This document shows positions 41,887 to 49,437 of a DNA stretch of 64,000 bases, one piece after another (position 1 is the stretch's first letter; every line of letters begins with the position of its first letter). The position numbers and the translations under genes are program-made. The stretch is taken from assembly GCA_013361525.1 (NCBI GenBank), contig JABFXY010000116.1, positions 16,261-80,260 of the forward strand. The letters run 5' to 3'. Under the pieces are notes generated by a model. It had not been told where the DNA came from. It made no database searches and saw nothing but the letters and a program-made list of their open reading frames with translations. The DNA comes from Polyangiaceae bacterium. Lineage in GTDB: Bacteria; Myxococcota_A; Polyangia; Polyangiales; Polyangiaceae.

Positions 41887-43260
41887 TCAGAGGGGGGACA
41901 CGTCGGCGAAGGCGACCAGGACCGGACCGTCGCGTGTCCAGTCGCCCTCGACGTATGTCCTGCATTGCAACCCGACGCGAATGGCGTCGGACGCAGGGGC
42001 CATGATCCACTCTTGCTCGGCCAGAAGGCAGCGCTCGGGGACGGATAGCACGGCCGACCAACGCAGGAGGCCCGCAGCTCCGATGACCTGAATACGAACG
42101 TGGTCTGCGTCGGGCTGCGTGAGCAGCACGCCGTCGTTCCCGAGCGCCTTCGCCTGCAGAACGGTCTCGTCGAGCGCGCGTCCCCACGCCGGCTGTCCCT
42201 GGGCATCGAACGCGACGACGGCAGCCGACGAAGCGGCTGGCCCGCGCAAGGGGCCTGCACCGAAGTCCAAGTTGAGCAGATTGCCGGCGGCGATCCACCC
42301 GCCCTCATCGAGCGCACGTGGCCCCTCGAAGGAGTGAGGTGCAATCAGCAGCGTCGAGTCGCGCAGGCGGATGACCCGCGTGCTCGCTCGAGCTCCGCGG
42401 GCATCGAGCGTGACGACGGCGCGACTCCCCGTCCCGTCTCGAAACACGCTCTGCGCGTAGACCGTTCCGTCGTGCGACGCGGAGATCGATTCGAGTCGGT
42501 CCGGCAGAAGATCGGGCAGCGGTGTCACCCAAGCGAGCGAGCCCTCCTTGTCGAACATCGCGACAGCGTCGACGCGTTCGTTCGGTGCGCCGATCTTGCG
42601 GCCCTTTCCGAAATCGACGGAGTCGGCGATGGTAATGCCGGCAAACACGCCACCATCGGGTGCCGGGGCGACGCGGCTGAGCTCCACACCGGGCCAATCG
42701 AGCCGAACCCTCTCGAGCTTGGGTTTCTCGTCCCTCCCCGCATAGGGCACGTGTGTCAGCCCGATGGGATTCCCGGAGGTGAGGGCGCCTTCGCCGGCAT
42801 AGCGCAGGTCGAACACCCAAAGCCCTCCCCTGCCGTCACCGGCCGAAGCCCATACCCGCGACCCCTTCGGAAGCCGCGCTGTCTGCTGGATGACGCCCCC
42901 AGAGAAGCGCTTCGCGAGGGTTCCGGACTTTTCGTAGAACAGGAACCAGATATCTGCGCCGCTCGTCACCGGCGAACCGCTCGCCGGTATCGTTCGGGGC
43001 TCCGCCATCCACCTGGGTTCGATGCGGGGTGCCTTCGAACGATCGAGCAGCTCGATATCGACGAATCCATATTCCGGCTCTCGAGGAAGGTCCGCCGAGA
43101 CCACCGGAGGTGCTGGCGGAGTCGTGCATTCGCGATTCTGCCGTGGCGGCGGCGTGGAGGGAGGAATCGCGACCGGCTCGGTCTGCGCGCAAGCACACAT
43201 TGCGATCGCGACGAGGGCGGACCCAATGCCAGCGATCGTGTCAAGGCGTCGGAAGGTCAT
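41887..43260 (-). CDS. Propeller-like lipoprotein, second gene of a coupled pair
   Basis: 457 residues from the ATG at 43258-43260. Signal 'AGIGSALVAIAMCACAQTE' ends in a CAC-type lipobox, then comes a Pro-rich stretch. Beta-propeller-like blades recur, for example 'VAPAPDGGVFAGITIADS', 'SISASHDGTVYAQSVFRD' and 'GNDGVLLTQPDADH'. No catalytic motif. Its start lies inside the 3' end of the upstream gene (20-bp overlap), so the two are almost certainly co-translated. Convergent with the desaturase-like gene, 3-bp gap. Confidence 0.68.
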   Translation of the reverse strand: MTFRRLDTIAGIGSALVAIAMCACAQTEPVAIPPSTPPPRQNRECTTPPAPPVVSADLPREPEYGFVDIELLDRSKAPRIEPRWMAEPRTIPASGSPVTSGADIWFLFYEKSGTLAKRFSGGVIQQTARLPKGSRVWASAGDGRGGLWVFDLRYAGEGALTSGNPIGLTHVPYAGRDEKPKLERVRLDWPGVELSRVAPAPDGGVFAGITIADSVDFGKGRKIGAPNERVDAVAMFDKEGSLAWVTPLPDLLPDRLESISASHDGTVYAQSVFRDGTGSRAVVTLDARGARASTRVIRLRDSTLLIAPHSFEGPRALDEGGWIAAGNLLNLDFGAGPLRGPAASSAAVVAFDAQGQPAWGRALDETVLQAKALGNDGVLLTQPDADHVRIQVIGAAGLLRWSAVLSVPERCLLAEQEWIMAPASDAIRVGLQCRTYVEGDWTRDGPVLVAFADVSPL

Positions 43261-44575
43261 GTCGGCGCAGATAGGTAAAGGCTCGCCCATAGGCGCGCGA
43301 ATAGAGGCTGTTGAGCATGGTCCCGATGCGGTCGCCTTGGGTGATGTCCGCGACGTAGATCGATCGACCGTCGTTCAGCGTCGCGACGGCGCCGGCAAAG
43401 TTCATGGATGCAAACAAGCGGTCGAGCCCGATTTGCGTAAGCTGTTTGCCATCGGTGTCGTAGGTCACGACAGCCGTTCCGCTCACCAGCGTAACGCCGC
43501 CGGGAGACACATGGAGTTGCGAGCGGTGCGCTTCGGATTGGTCATCGGCCGCCCTCGCGTCCACCGCCCATTCGATCTCCGCTTCCGGGGACCATTTCGA
43601 CAGCTCGTATCCGAGCCCGTTGGCAAAGCTGCAAAACGAGGCGGCGTAAAATCCACCGTCCGGCGCAAACTCGAAGCTGCCCGTCGTCATGCAACTCGGC
43701 AGCTCCCATTTTCCAATCTCGGCCCCGCGGGCGTCGAAACGGACGAGGCTCGCCTGCTGGTATGATGCCGTGACGGCCGACACGGAGCCTTCCGGAGAGA
43801 CGGCGAGCTGAAGCACGTAATCCCCCTGAATCGGCGCGATGAAGCGAGCTCGTCGATGGGGACCTAAGCTCAGAATGAATCGTTGCGGGCTCGTCCGAGT
43901 CGGTTTGAACGACGGACCCGCGATCTTCAACGGCGCTCGGGCGACACCCGTCATGACGCTCGAGCCGTCGGAGCCGGTCGCGATTTGCGCTTCGGTCACC
44001 ACGCCGCCGAGCGGAATCGATTGAATGTTGCCGCGCGAATCGAGGATATGAATCTCGCTCGTGCCATAAGCATCCTCCGTCTTTGGCCAGTCGAGCGGAA
44101 CGACGGCCGGAAGAGCGGCGGATCCCCCGGGCAATGCGCCTCCGTCGCCATAGCCGGTCACGCGCGCCCGCTTCGACCAGACGACGCGCCCTGATGGTGA
44201 GAAGCGACCGAGTGTGTCCCCCTCCATCGTCGCGCCGAGAAACGAGGGCACGACGAGAACACCGCCCACACCATCCGGATAAAGCATCACGTGACCACCA
44301 TCGAATCCGATGTTCCACGCGAGCTCGCCGGCGTGCCGCTCTCCTTTCGAGATCAAACCGGCGGGCACGACGGTGAGCGGAGCGGTCGGCGCGGCGTCCT
44401 CGGCGACCGCTGGAGGAACGACGCCCGGGCAAACGATCGGCGGCAGCGATCGAGCGGGCGCAGCCGGCGCCGGGACGCGCGGCGCGACCGGCTCGGCGCA
44501 CCCGAGCATGCCGAGCGCTGTGGCGAGGAACGACATGACCCGGCGCGATATTCGAGAGGCTTTTCCCTGCCCCAT
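43241..44575 (-). CDS. Propeller-like lipoprotein, first gene of a coupled pair
   Basis: 444 residues from ATG 44573-44575, which gives a basic n-region 'KASRISRR' before 'MSFLATALGMLGCAE' (LGC lipobox). The frame could start at 44536, but that would leave no basic residues. A Pro/Ala linker follows, then blades such as 'LGRFSPSGRVVWSKRARV', 'IATGSDGSSVMTGVA' and 'LAVSPEGSVSAVTASY'. Layout matches its downstream neighbour, although overall identity is not obvious by eye. Function unknown; a pair of surface propellers is plausible. Confidence 0.68.
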   Translation of the reverse strand: MGQGKASRISRRVMSFLATALGMLGCAEPVAPRVPAPAAPARSLPPIVCPGVVPPAVAEDAAPTAPLTVVPAGLISKGERHAGELAWNIGFDGGHVMLYPDGVGGVLVVPSFLGATMEGDTLGRFSPSGRVVWSKRARVTGYGDGGALPGGSAALPAVVPLDWPKTEDAYGTSEIHILDSRGNIQSIPLGGVVTEAQIATGSDGSSVMTGVARAPLKIAGPSFKPTRTSPQRFILSLGPHRRARFIAPIQGDYVLQLAVSPEGSVSAVTASYQQASLVRFDARGAEIGKWELPSCMTTGSFEFAPDGGFYAASFCSFANGLGYELSKWSPEAEIEWAVDARAADDQSEAHRSQLHVSPGGVTLVSGTAVVTYDTDGKQLTQIGLDRLFASMNFAGAVATLNDGRSIYVADITQGDRIGTMLNSLYSRAYGRAFTYLRRHDLPTP

Positions 44576-44738
44576 GATCGGAGCTCGTACGCTCTTCGTG
44601 CCGTCTCGATTCCGAGCTCGACGGCACGATGGGACTTGCCAACAAGACATGCCGCCCGACAATGCAACGTTTTTTCCAAGCGATGTGTGCGTCGATTATG
44701 GGTTGATGCGCGCGCGCACCGTGGACAAGGCAGGGCTC

Positions 44739-45509
44739 GTGAAAAAGCTCCTACCGCTCATGGTCATCGCTGCCGCCGCCTGCACGGAGCCTGCGGGCGA
44801 CACCGGTTCTTCGGCTTCGGCCTCGAAGAGCAGCGCGCCGCGCTCGGCCTCCGCACGTGCCACCTCGACGTCCGCCGCAACATCGACTGCAACCGCGACT
44901 GCAACCGTAGCTGCAACGGCGAGCGCGGCTGCATCCGCAGCGACGACGGCGAGCGCCGCCACCTCGGCGACCTCCGCGAGCGGTGACGGCGGCTCCTTCT
45001 TCGCAGGCGAGATCCCGGCGACCGTGAAGGTCAAAGCCATCAAGGCTTCGGCGATGGACGACAACGTCCTCATCTTCCAGCCGGTCGAAGGCTGGACGGG
45101 CGGCAAGCTCCCTGGAAACGACTACATGGCGCAAAGCAAAGATCAGAGCGCCGTCTTCCGACTCGATACGTCCTCGGCGGTCGTCACGAGCCTCGGGTGC
45201 AAAGAGATCTCGACGCCGCTCTCGATGGCGCCCGCGAAGATCAAGAACGTCACCGAGGTCGCGGCGCCGAAGCTCACCAAGGTCGGAAAGAACGGGTTCG
45301 CCGCGAAAGAGGGCGAATGCGCCGGCGAAGGCCCGAAAGGCCCCGTCGAGATCCATTTCATCGATGTCGCGCGCGAGACGCAGGGTGACGTCTGGCATTA
45401 CGCGATCATGGTCAGCTTCCCGAAAGACTCGGCGGACCTGAAGGCCGAGGCACAAGCGTGGGCTCGCTCGCTCGAGTTCACCGGACGAAGCGGCTACAAG
45501 ATGGAGTAG
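44739..45509 (+). CDS. Lipoprotein with Ala/Thr/Ser low-complexity linker
   Basis: 256 residues from GTG 44739 ('aggg' a few nt upstream); ATG 44706 and GTG 44721 are alternatives. Signal 'KKLLPLMVIAAAACTEP' ends in an AAAC lipobox. A highly repetitive Ala/Thr/Ser linker follows (residues about 22-80), then a compact domain with 'IKASAMDDNVLIFQPVEGW' and a C-terminal 'AEAQAWARSLEF'. Function unknown. The linker codons are GCN/ACN-rich and could be slippage-prone. Divergent from the propeller pair and convergent with the AraC gene (19-bp gap). Confidence 0.65.
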   Translation: MKKLLPLMVIAAAACTEPAGDTGSSASASKSSAPRSASARATSTSAATSTATATATVAATASAAASAATTASAATSATSASGDGGSFFAGEIPATVKVKAIKASAMDDNVLIFQPVEGWTGGKLPGNDYMAQSKDQSAVFRLDTSSAVVTSLGCKEISTPLSMAPAKIKNVTEVAAPKLTKVGKNGFAAKEGECAGEGPKGPVEIHFIDVARETQGDVWHYAIMVSFPKDSADLKAEAQAWARSLEFTGRSGYKME

Positions 45510-45528
45510 CCGTCGGACAGACCAGCCG

Positions 45529-46581
45529 TCAGGCGCCGTCGTGAATGGCGCGCCGCCGCATCTGTCCCGGCGTTCGGTCGAACCAACGAACGCAGGCACG
45601 GTGGAACGCGGCGCGCTCCGAATATCCGGTCAAGAACGCGACCTCGTCGACGGTCCTGCCTTCGGTGAGGAGTGATTGGGCCGCGGCTCGACGAGCCTCG
45701 TCGAGCTCGGCGGCGTAGCTCGTCCCTTCTTCGGCGAGCCGGCGCTCCAGCGTTCGTGGTGACAGCGCCAGCTCCACGGCGCACCGCTGAAGCGAAAAGC
45801 TGCCGGTCGTGAGCGCACGCGCGAGGAACGCGCGCACCCTTCCACGAAGCTCGGAAAGAGCGGGCAGTGCGTCGATCTCGCTTCGCGCCTGCTGCTCGAA
45901 GACCCCGCGAAATAGCGCGTGCGCCGTCGCAACGGGTCGGTTCATCGTGTCGCGCTCGAATGCGACATAAGCAGGAGACGACACGCGCGCGGGTGGCTGT
46001 TTGAAAAATGCCACCAGCGAATCGACGTCCGCGGGCGCAAACGGTAGCGCCCAAGCGACAGGCGCGGCGTCTGCCTCGCCGGTGAGGAAACGCACGGCCA
46101 TGAGCGTCTCGGCGAGCGCACACACCTCGAGAACGCCCGTCGCCGCGTGCCTGCGCCCGGGGGCACGAAAGCTGACAGCCATTTCTGACCGCGGCCGGCC
46201 AACGTCGGCGCCGCTCACGATCGCGAACCGATCTCCGTCACCCCAGAGGCGCTGGTACTCGAATGCGCGGGCAAAACCGCGCGCGAGCGTTTCACTTGCG
46301 AGGAGGATCAGCGCGGGCGTGTGATAGGCGTCCGGCTCGGACGTCGTCGCGAGGATGATCCCCAATCGTTCAACGCTCGCTTTTTCGAGGAGAAGCGCGA
46401 GGAAGTCGAGCACACGCGCAATAGGGACCCGGCCCTTCGGGTCCGTCAGGAGCCCGCGGTCGAGCCCGCTCTTCGTGAGGAGCTGAGCCTCGTCGGCGCC
46501 GAGGGCGCTCGCGACGCCGAGGACCCGTTTGGCCATGCGCGCAGCGACGCAGGGCTCGCCGTTCCGAAAAGGGGTCGCCAT
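45529..46581 (-). CDS. AraC-family regulator of the OruR/VirS type
   Basis: 350 residues from ATG 46579-46581; starting at 46641 would put the paired operator-like repeats inside the gene. The N-terminal 200 residues form an 'arabinose-binding-like' sensor typical of OruR/ArgR/VirS proteins ('FARAFEYQRLWGDGDRFAIV'). The C-terminus has two HTHs: 'FSLQRCAVELALSPRTLERRLAEEG' and 'TVDEVAFLTGYSERAAFHRACVRWFDRTPGQMRR'. Members with this layout activate adjacent lipid or fatty-acid genes. Here it is divergent from an HSL-type hydrolase, as in mycobacterial virS with its adjacent mymA-lipR genes (comparison, not proof). Confidence 0.85.
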   Translation of the reverse strand: MATPFRNGEPCVAARMAKRVLGVASALGADEAQLLTKSGLDRGLLTDPKGRVPIARVLDFLALLLEKASVERLGIILATTSEPDAYHTPALILLASETLARGFARAFEYQRLWGDGDRFAIVSGADVGRPRSEMAVSFRAPGRRHAATGVLEVCALAETLMAVRFLTGEADAAPVAWALPFAPADVDSLVAFFKQPPARVSSPAYVAFERDTMNRPVATAHALFRGVFEQQARSEIDALPALSELRGRVRAFLARALTTGSFSLQRCAVELALSPRTLERRLAEEGTSYAAELDEARRAAAQSLLTEGRTVDEVAFLTGYSERAAFHRACVRWFDRTPGQMRRRAIHDGA

Positions 46582-46602
46582 ACCGCCGGCGACGATAGCG
46601 GA

Positions 46603-46640
46603 TTGGCGAGCAGTGTCACATCGCTTGGCGGGCGCTGTCA
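46603..46640. promoter_or_regulatory. Two 16-bp direct repeats, likely AraC-family operator
   Basis: TTGGCGAGCAGTGTCA (46603-46618) and TTGGCGGGCGCTGTCA (46625-46640) are in direct orientation with 22-bp spacing (two helical turns), the usual geometry for an AraC-family dimer. Located 37 bp upstream of the hydrolase start and 21 bp from the chosen AraC start. Confidence 0.65.
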
Positions 46641-46678
46641 TCGCCGACGATGACGGAAATCCCTAGGTTCGTCGGCGA
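46641..46678 (+). promoter_or_regulatory. Inverted repeat over the hydrolase start
   Basis: TCGCCGACGA (46641-46650) pairs perfectly with TCGTCGGCGA (46669-46678); the second arm ends on the A of the ATG at 46678. In the transcript this 10-bp stem could mask the ribosome site if the 5' end lies upstream of 46641. Confidence 0.5.
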
Positions 46679-47658
46679 TGGGAAGGTTCCTTCGACTCGG
46701 GCTCCTGTTTCAACGCGCGTTCTGGACGACCGTCGTTCGACGCCTCCTCGGGCGGTCACCGCGGCCCGGGCTCGGCTTCTCGATGGATATGCTGATTACC
46801 TTCCTCGCGCTCGATTGGCGCGGCCTCGCGCGGTGGCCGATCGAACGCGTGCGTGCCGACCTCGCTGCGAGGCCGCTACCGACATCCGCGACCAAGCTCG
46901 TCAGGGTCGAACGTGTCGACGCCGGCGGCGTACCCGGAGCCTGGATAGAGTCGGACACGGCGAAACGAGACCGCGTCGTCCTGTATCTCCATGGCGGTTC
47001 GTACCTGTTCGGCTCGCACGAAACGCACGCAGACACGCTCGCGCGCATCGCGCTCGCATCCGGTGCACGTGTGCTCGCCCCCGACTACCGATTGGCGCCC
47101 GAGCACCCATACCCTGCCCAGCTCGACGACGCTCTCCGTGTGTATCGCTACCTGCTCGAGAAGCACGCGCCGGAGCAAATCGTCGTCGCAGGCGAAAGCG
47201 CCGGCGGAAACCTAACATTGACATTGCTCATCGCATTGCGCGAGCGGGGTTTGCCGATGCCTGCCGGCGCCGCGCCCATTTCCGCGTGGGTCGACCTCGG
47301 CGCGACCAGGCAGTCCCATTCGACGAACGCAGCGGGCGATTACGGAGACCGCGAGATGTTGCTCGAACAGGCGCGAATGTTCGCGAACGACATACCGCTC
47401 GACGACCCGCGCATCTCACCACTGTTCGCGGATCTGCGCGGTCTTCCGCCACTCTACTTGCAATTCGGCGCGCTCGAGCGACTGCGCGACGAGAACCTCG
47501 AGCTCGCCGACAAAGTGCGAAAAGCCGGCGGCGCGGCCGAGGTCGATTCGATCGCGAATCATCCTCATGCCCCGCTGTTCTTTGCGCATTGGTCGCCAGA
47601 GGCGCAGGCGGGGGTCGACCGGCTTGGAAGGTGGATTCGGGGGCGGTTTGGGGGTTGA
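46678..47658 (+). CDS. Alpha/beta hydrolase of the hormone-sensitive-lipase (HSL) family
   Basis: 326 residues. HSL/arylacetamide-deacetylase features are complete: oxyanion 'YLHGGSYLFGS' (HGG, residues about 105-115), 'APDYRLAPEHPYPAQLDDAL', nucleophile 'GESAGGNLTL' (Ser about 175) and a late His in 'SIANHPHAP'. A cytoplasmic esterase, perhaps with an N-terminal amphipathic anchor ('FLRLGLLFQRAFW'). Probably acts on acyl esters. Divergent from the AraC regulator, with two direct repeats and a start-codon hairpin between them. After its stop the non-coding repeat island begins. Confidence 0.9.
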   Translation: MGRFLRLGLLFQRAFWTTVVRRLLGRSPRPGLGFSMDMLITFLALDWRGLARWPIERVRADLAARPLPTSATKLVRVERVDAGGVPGAWIESDTAKRDRVVLYLHGGSYLFGSHETHADTLARIALASGARVLAPDYRLAPEHPYPAQLDDALRVYRYLLEKHAPEQIVVAGESAGGNLTLTLLIALRERGLPMPAGAAPISAWVDLGATRQSHSTNAAGDYGDREMLLEQARMFANDIPLDDPRISPLFADLRGLPPLYLQFGALERLRDENLELADKVRKAGGAAEVDSIANHPHAPLFFAHWSPEAQAGVDRLGRWIRGRFGG

Positions 47659-47730
47659 GGTGGCGGGGGCGGGGGCGGCAACCGCGGCGCCGACAACCGC
47701 GGCGGGCGGCAACCACGGCGGCGAGGCGGC

Positions 47731-47752
47731 GCGAACGAATCGGGGGGGATGG
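47731..47752. repeat. Half-copy of the 47-bp palindrome
   Basis: GCGAACGAATCGGGGGGGATGG: left-arm orientation, first of two tandem half-copies leading into composite copy 4. Confidence 0.55.
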
Positions 47753-47782
47753 CCGCGAGGACGGTGAATCGCAGGGCCGGAC

Positions 47783-47806
47783 GCGAATGAATCGGGAAGG
47801 GTTGGC
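47783..47806. repeat. Half-copy of the 47-bp palindrome
   Basis: GCGAATGAATCGGGAAGGGT followed by TGGC: left arm of the family, second half-copy before composite copy 4. Confidence 0.55.
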
Positions 47807-47923
47807 CGCAGGGACGGTAGCGCTCGGTCTCCCGCGCCCAGTCGACATCGGCGTGGAGATGCGGAAGGGGCGACAGCGCGTAGAACGCGTCACATCCCTC
47901 GGGCGGTGAATCAGAGGGTGGGC

Positions 47924-48107
47924 GCGAATGAATCGGGAAGGGTTGCGGCATCCTCCCAGGAATTGTTCGCGCCTCGGGTGCCGGAACAACATGGTCCGCG
48001 CGGGGGAAGCCGCGAAGTGACCGAAAGCTGGTTGGTCGCCGCTTAGCCGCCCATGAAGACGCGAACGAATCGACATAGGACATTGCAACCTAGGCCGATT
48101 TGTTCGC
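47924..48107. repeat. REPIN-like composite element, copy 4
   Basis: Left palindrome 47924-47970 (GCGAATGAATCGGG...AATTGTTCGC) and right palindrome 48061-48107 (GCGAACGAATCGACAT...CGATTTGTTCGC, core TTGCAA), 90 bp apart. The spacer matches the spacers of copies 1-3 in the inverted sense ('GGTCGCCGCTTAGCCGCC' near its right end). Confidence 0.8.
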
Positions 48108-48166
48108 TCGCCCCCCACGCGAGGGCCGGTGACCACCACGTCTCTATCGGGACACGGAGGCGCAGC

Positions 48167-48211
48167 GGACCGAAGTGGGTACTCTCGAATTGAGTACCCC
48201 CACTTTGGTCC
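48167..48211. repeat. Second palindrome family, copy 1
   Basis: GGACCGAAGTGGGTACTC-tcgaatt-GAGTACCCCCACTTTGGTCC: an 18 to 20-bp stem with a 7-nt loop and a 2-nt bulge. Different from the 47-bp family. Confidence 0.8.
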
Positions 48212-48251
48212 GGCTTTGCCGTCGCCGACATGGTCGAATGGCTCGGCGCGC

Positions 48252-48296
48252 GGACCGATCCCCCTCCGTCACGCTCGAGCCACCCCACTTCGGTCC
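48252..48296. repeat. Second palindrome family, copy 2 (degenerate)
   Basis: Left arm decayed (GGACCGA then divergent) but right arm CCCCACTTCGGTCC intact; same 45-bp length and 85 bp from copy 1. Confidence 0.65.
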
Positions 48297-48335
48297 ATTT
48301 CGACCGTCGATTCGAGGTCCGAAACGCACCCACGC

Positions 48336-48379
48336 GGACCGAAGTGCCTATGCTCGAATTGACGCCCCCACTTCGGTCC
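48336..48379. repeat. Second palindrome family, copy 3
   Basis: GGACCGAAGTGCC...tcgaatt...CCCCACTTCGGTCC, 84 bp from copy 2. Loop TCGAATT is the same as in copy 1. Confidence 0.75.
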
Positions 48380-48585
48380 GCCCTCCGGGCCAACCCGTCC
48401 CTCCAGCTCCGTGTCGCAAAAGCTCGGCGGCGATCGGATGCGCGTCAACGATGCGACCGCTGCGACGGCAACGGAGACGGTGCAGCCGGCGCGGATGACG
48501 CTGCAGGTGGCGGCCCATGTGAGGGCACACGCGCGAGGAACGCAGCGGCAGGCGCGTCGTCGGCGCGCGGCGACGGCGGCCGAGC

Positions 48586-48769
48586 GCGAATGAATCGCTG
48601 GGGCTTGCGGCATCCTCCCCCTGGTTGTTCGCGCTTCGGGTAGCGAATCCGCGCATTCCGTGCCGAGAAAGCCGCTAAGCGCCCATATGCTCGTTGGTCG
48701 TCGCCCGGCCGCCCGCGAAAACGCGAACGAATCGGCACAGGACATCGCAACCCAGGCCGATTCGTTCGC
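48586..48769. repeat. REPIN-like composite element, copy 5
   Basis: Left palindrome 48586-48632 (GCGAATGAATCGCTGGGG...GTTGTTCGC) and right palindrome 48723-48769 (GCGAACGAATCGGCAC...CGATTCGTTCGC), 90 bp apart. Spacer matches copy 4 ('AAGCCGC' and 'GTTGGTCG'). Confidence 0.8.
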
Positions 48770-48800
48770 CCCGCCCCCGCACAGCGACGGCGCCCCGCCC

Positions 48801-48957
48801 GCCGCGTCCCTATCGCGCACCCGCGACGTGGCGCCCGCTGCATCCCTATCGCGCACCCGCGACGTGGCCGCTGCATCCCTATCGCGCACCCGCGACGGGC
48901 CGCCCGCTGCATCCCTATCGCACACCCGCGACGTGGCGCCCGCCGCGTCCTATCGAA
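48801..48957. repeat. Short-period tandem repeat (about 36 bp)
   Basis: Five units around CCCTATCGCGCACCCGCGAC, at about 48808, 48844, 48877, 48913 and 48948; intervals 36, 33, 36, about 35. One unit is 3 bp shorter. It lies downstream of the Zn-ribbon gene stop at 48996 and does not belong to any gene I can support. Confidence 0.8.
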
Positions 48958-48995
48958 CCGCCCGCCGCGTCGCGCGACCTCCCCCCGACACCTCT

Positions 48996-49388
48996 TCAAC
49001 CCCGCAAATACGGAAACCGCTCGCGATAAGGAAACACGCGACCGAGGAGCGACCAAATGAACAGCGTCATCGCAATCAGCCCCACGACGCCGGGGATCGA
49101 AAAGAACAGGGTGACCCCCACGACCGGCTCGACCAGCACGGCGCCGATCGCGAATCCGACGACGCTGACGACCGACACCCAAAGTAACTTGGTCTGCCGA
49201 GCGTCGCGGCGTCGCGCGTCTTCGTCGAGGAGCCACAAGCGAATATCGGGGTCCATTCCGTCGAGCAGGACCTCGTCGTGACAGGTCGGGCAACCTCGGC
49301 GCTGCTCCGCGCGATAACCGCAATCGGCGCATACCCAGAGCGACGGCACGAGCGCGCGGTACGGCGACGGGTGCGCGGCATCGGCCAT
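48996..49388 (-). CDS. Zn-ribbon membrane protein of unknown function
   Basis: 130 residues. CADCG and CPTCH near residues 20-36 form a zinc ribbon like that of rubredoxin/RING-type knuckles. Two hydrophobic segments, 'LLWVSVVSVVGFAIGAVLV' and 'GVTLFFSIPGVVGLIAMTLFIWSLLG', make it an integral membrane protein with a cytoplasmic ribbon. No catalytic motif. Third protein of this general type in the window. Confidence 0.7.
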   Translation of the reverse strand: MADAAHPSPYRALVPSLWVCADCGYRAEQRRGCPTCHDEVLLDGMDPDIRLWLLDEDARRRDARQTKLLWVSVVSVVGFAIGAVLVEPVVGVTLFFSIPGVVGLIAMTLFIWSLLGRVFPYRERFPYLRG

Positions 49389-49437
49389 GTTCGATGGATA
49401 CCACGTTCGCGCGGCAGCCCTGGGATACCTCGCGTGC

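Larger units (their letters stand above)
47659..48995. other. 1.3-kb gene-free repeat island
   Basis: Between the hydrolase and the Zn-ribbon membrane protein. It contains two half-copies (47731, 47783), composite copy 4 (47924-48107), three copies of the second palindrome family (48167-48379), composite copy 5 (48586-48769) and a short-period tandem repeat (48801-48957). All frames here are open only because of base composition and repeated units. Nothing else recognised. Confidence 0.8.

Noticed and set aside
47228..48139. Long minus-strand frame across the hydrolase 3' end and the repeat island
   Set aside because: It overlaps a clear alpha/beta hydrolase gene and runs through palindromic repeats; its sequence is Arg/Pro-rich, as expected from GC-rich shadow frames.
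48167..48379. CRISPR-like repeat-spacer array
   Set aside because: Only three copies, one decayed, each a hairpin of 44-45 bp; no cas genes anywhere in the window and the intervals show no sign of independent spacer acquisition.
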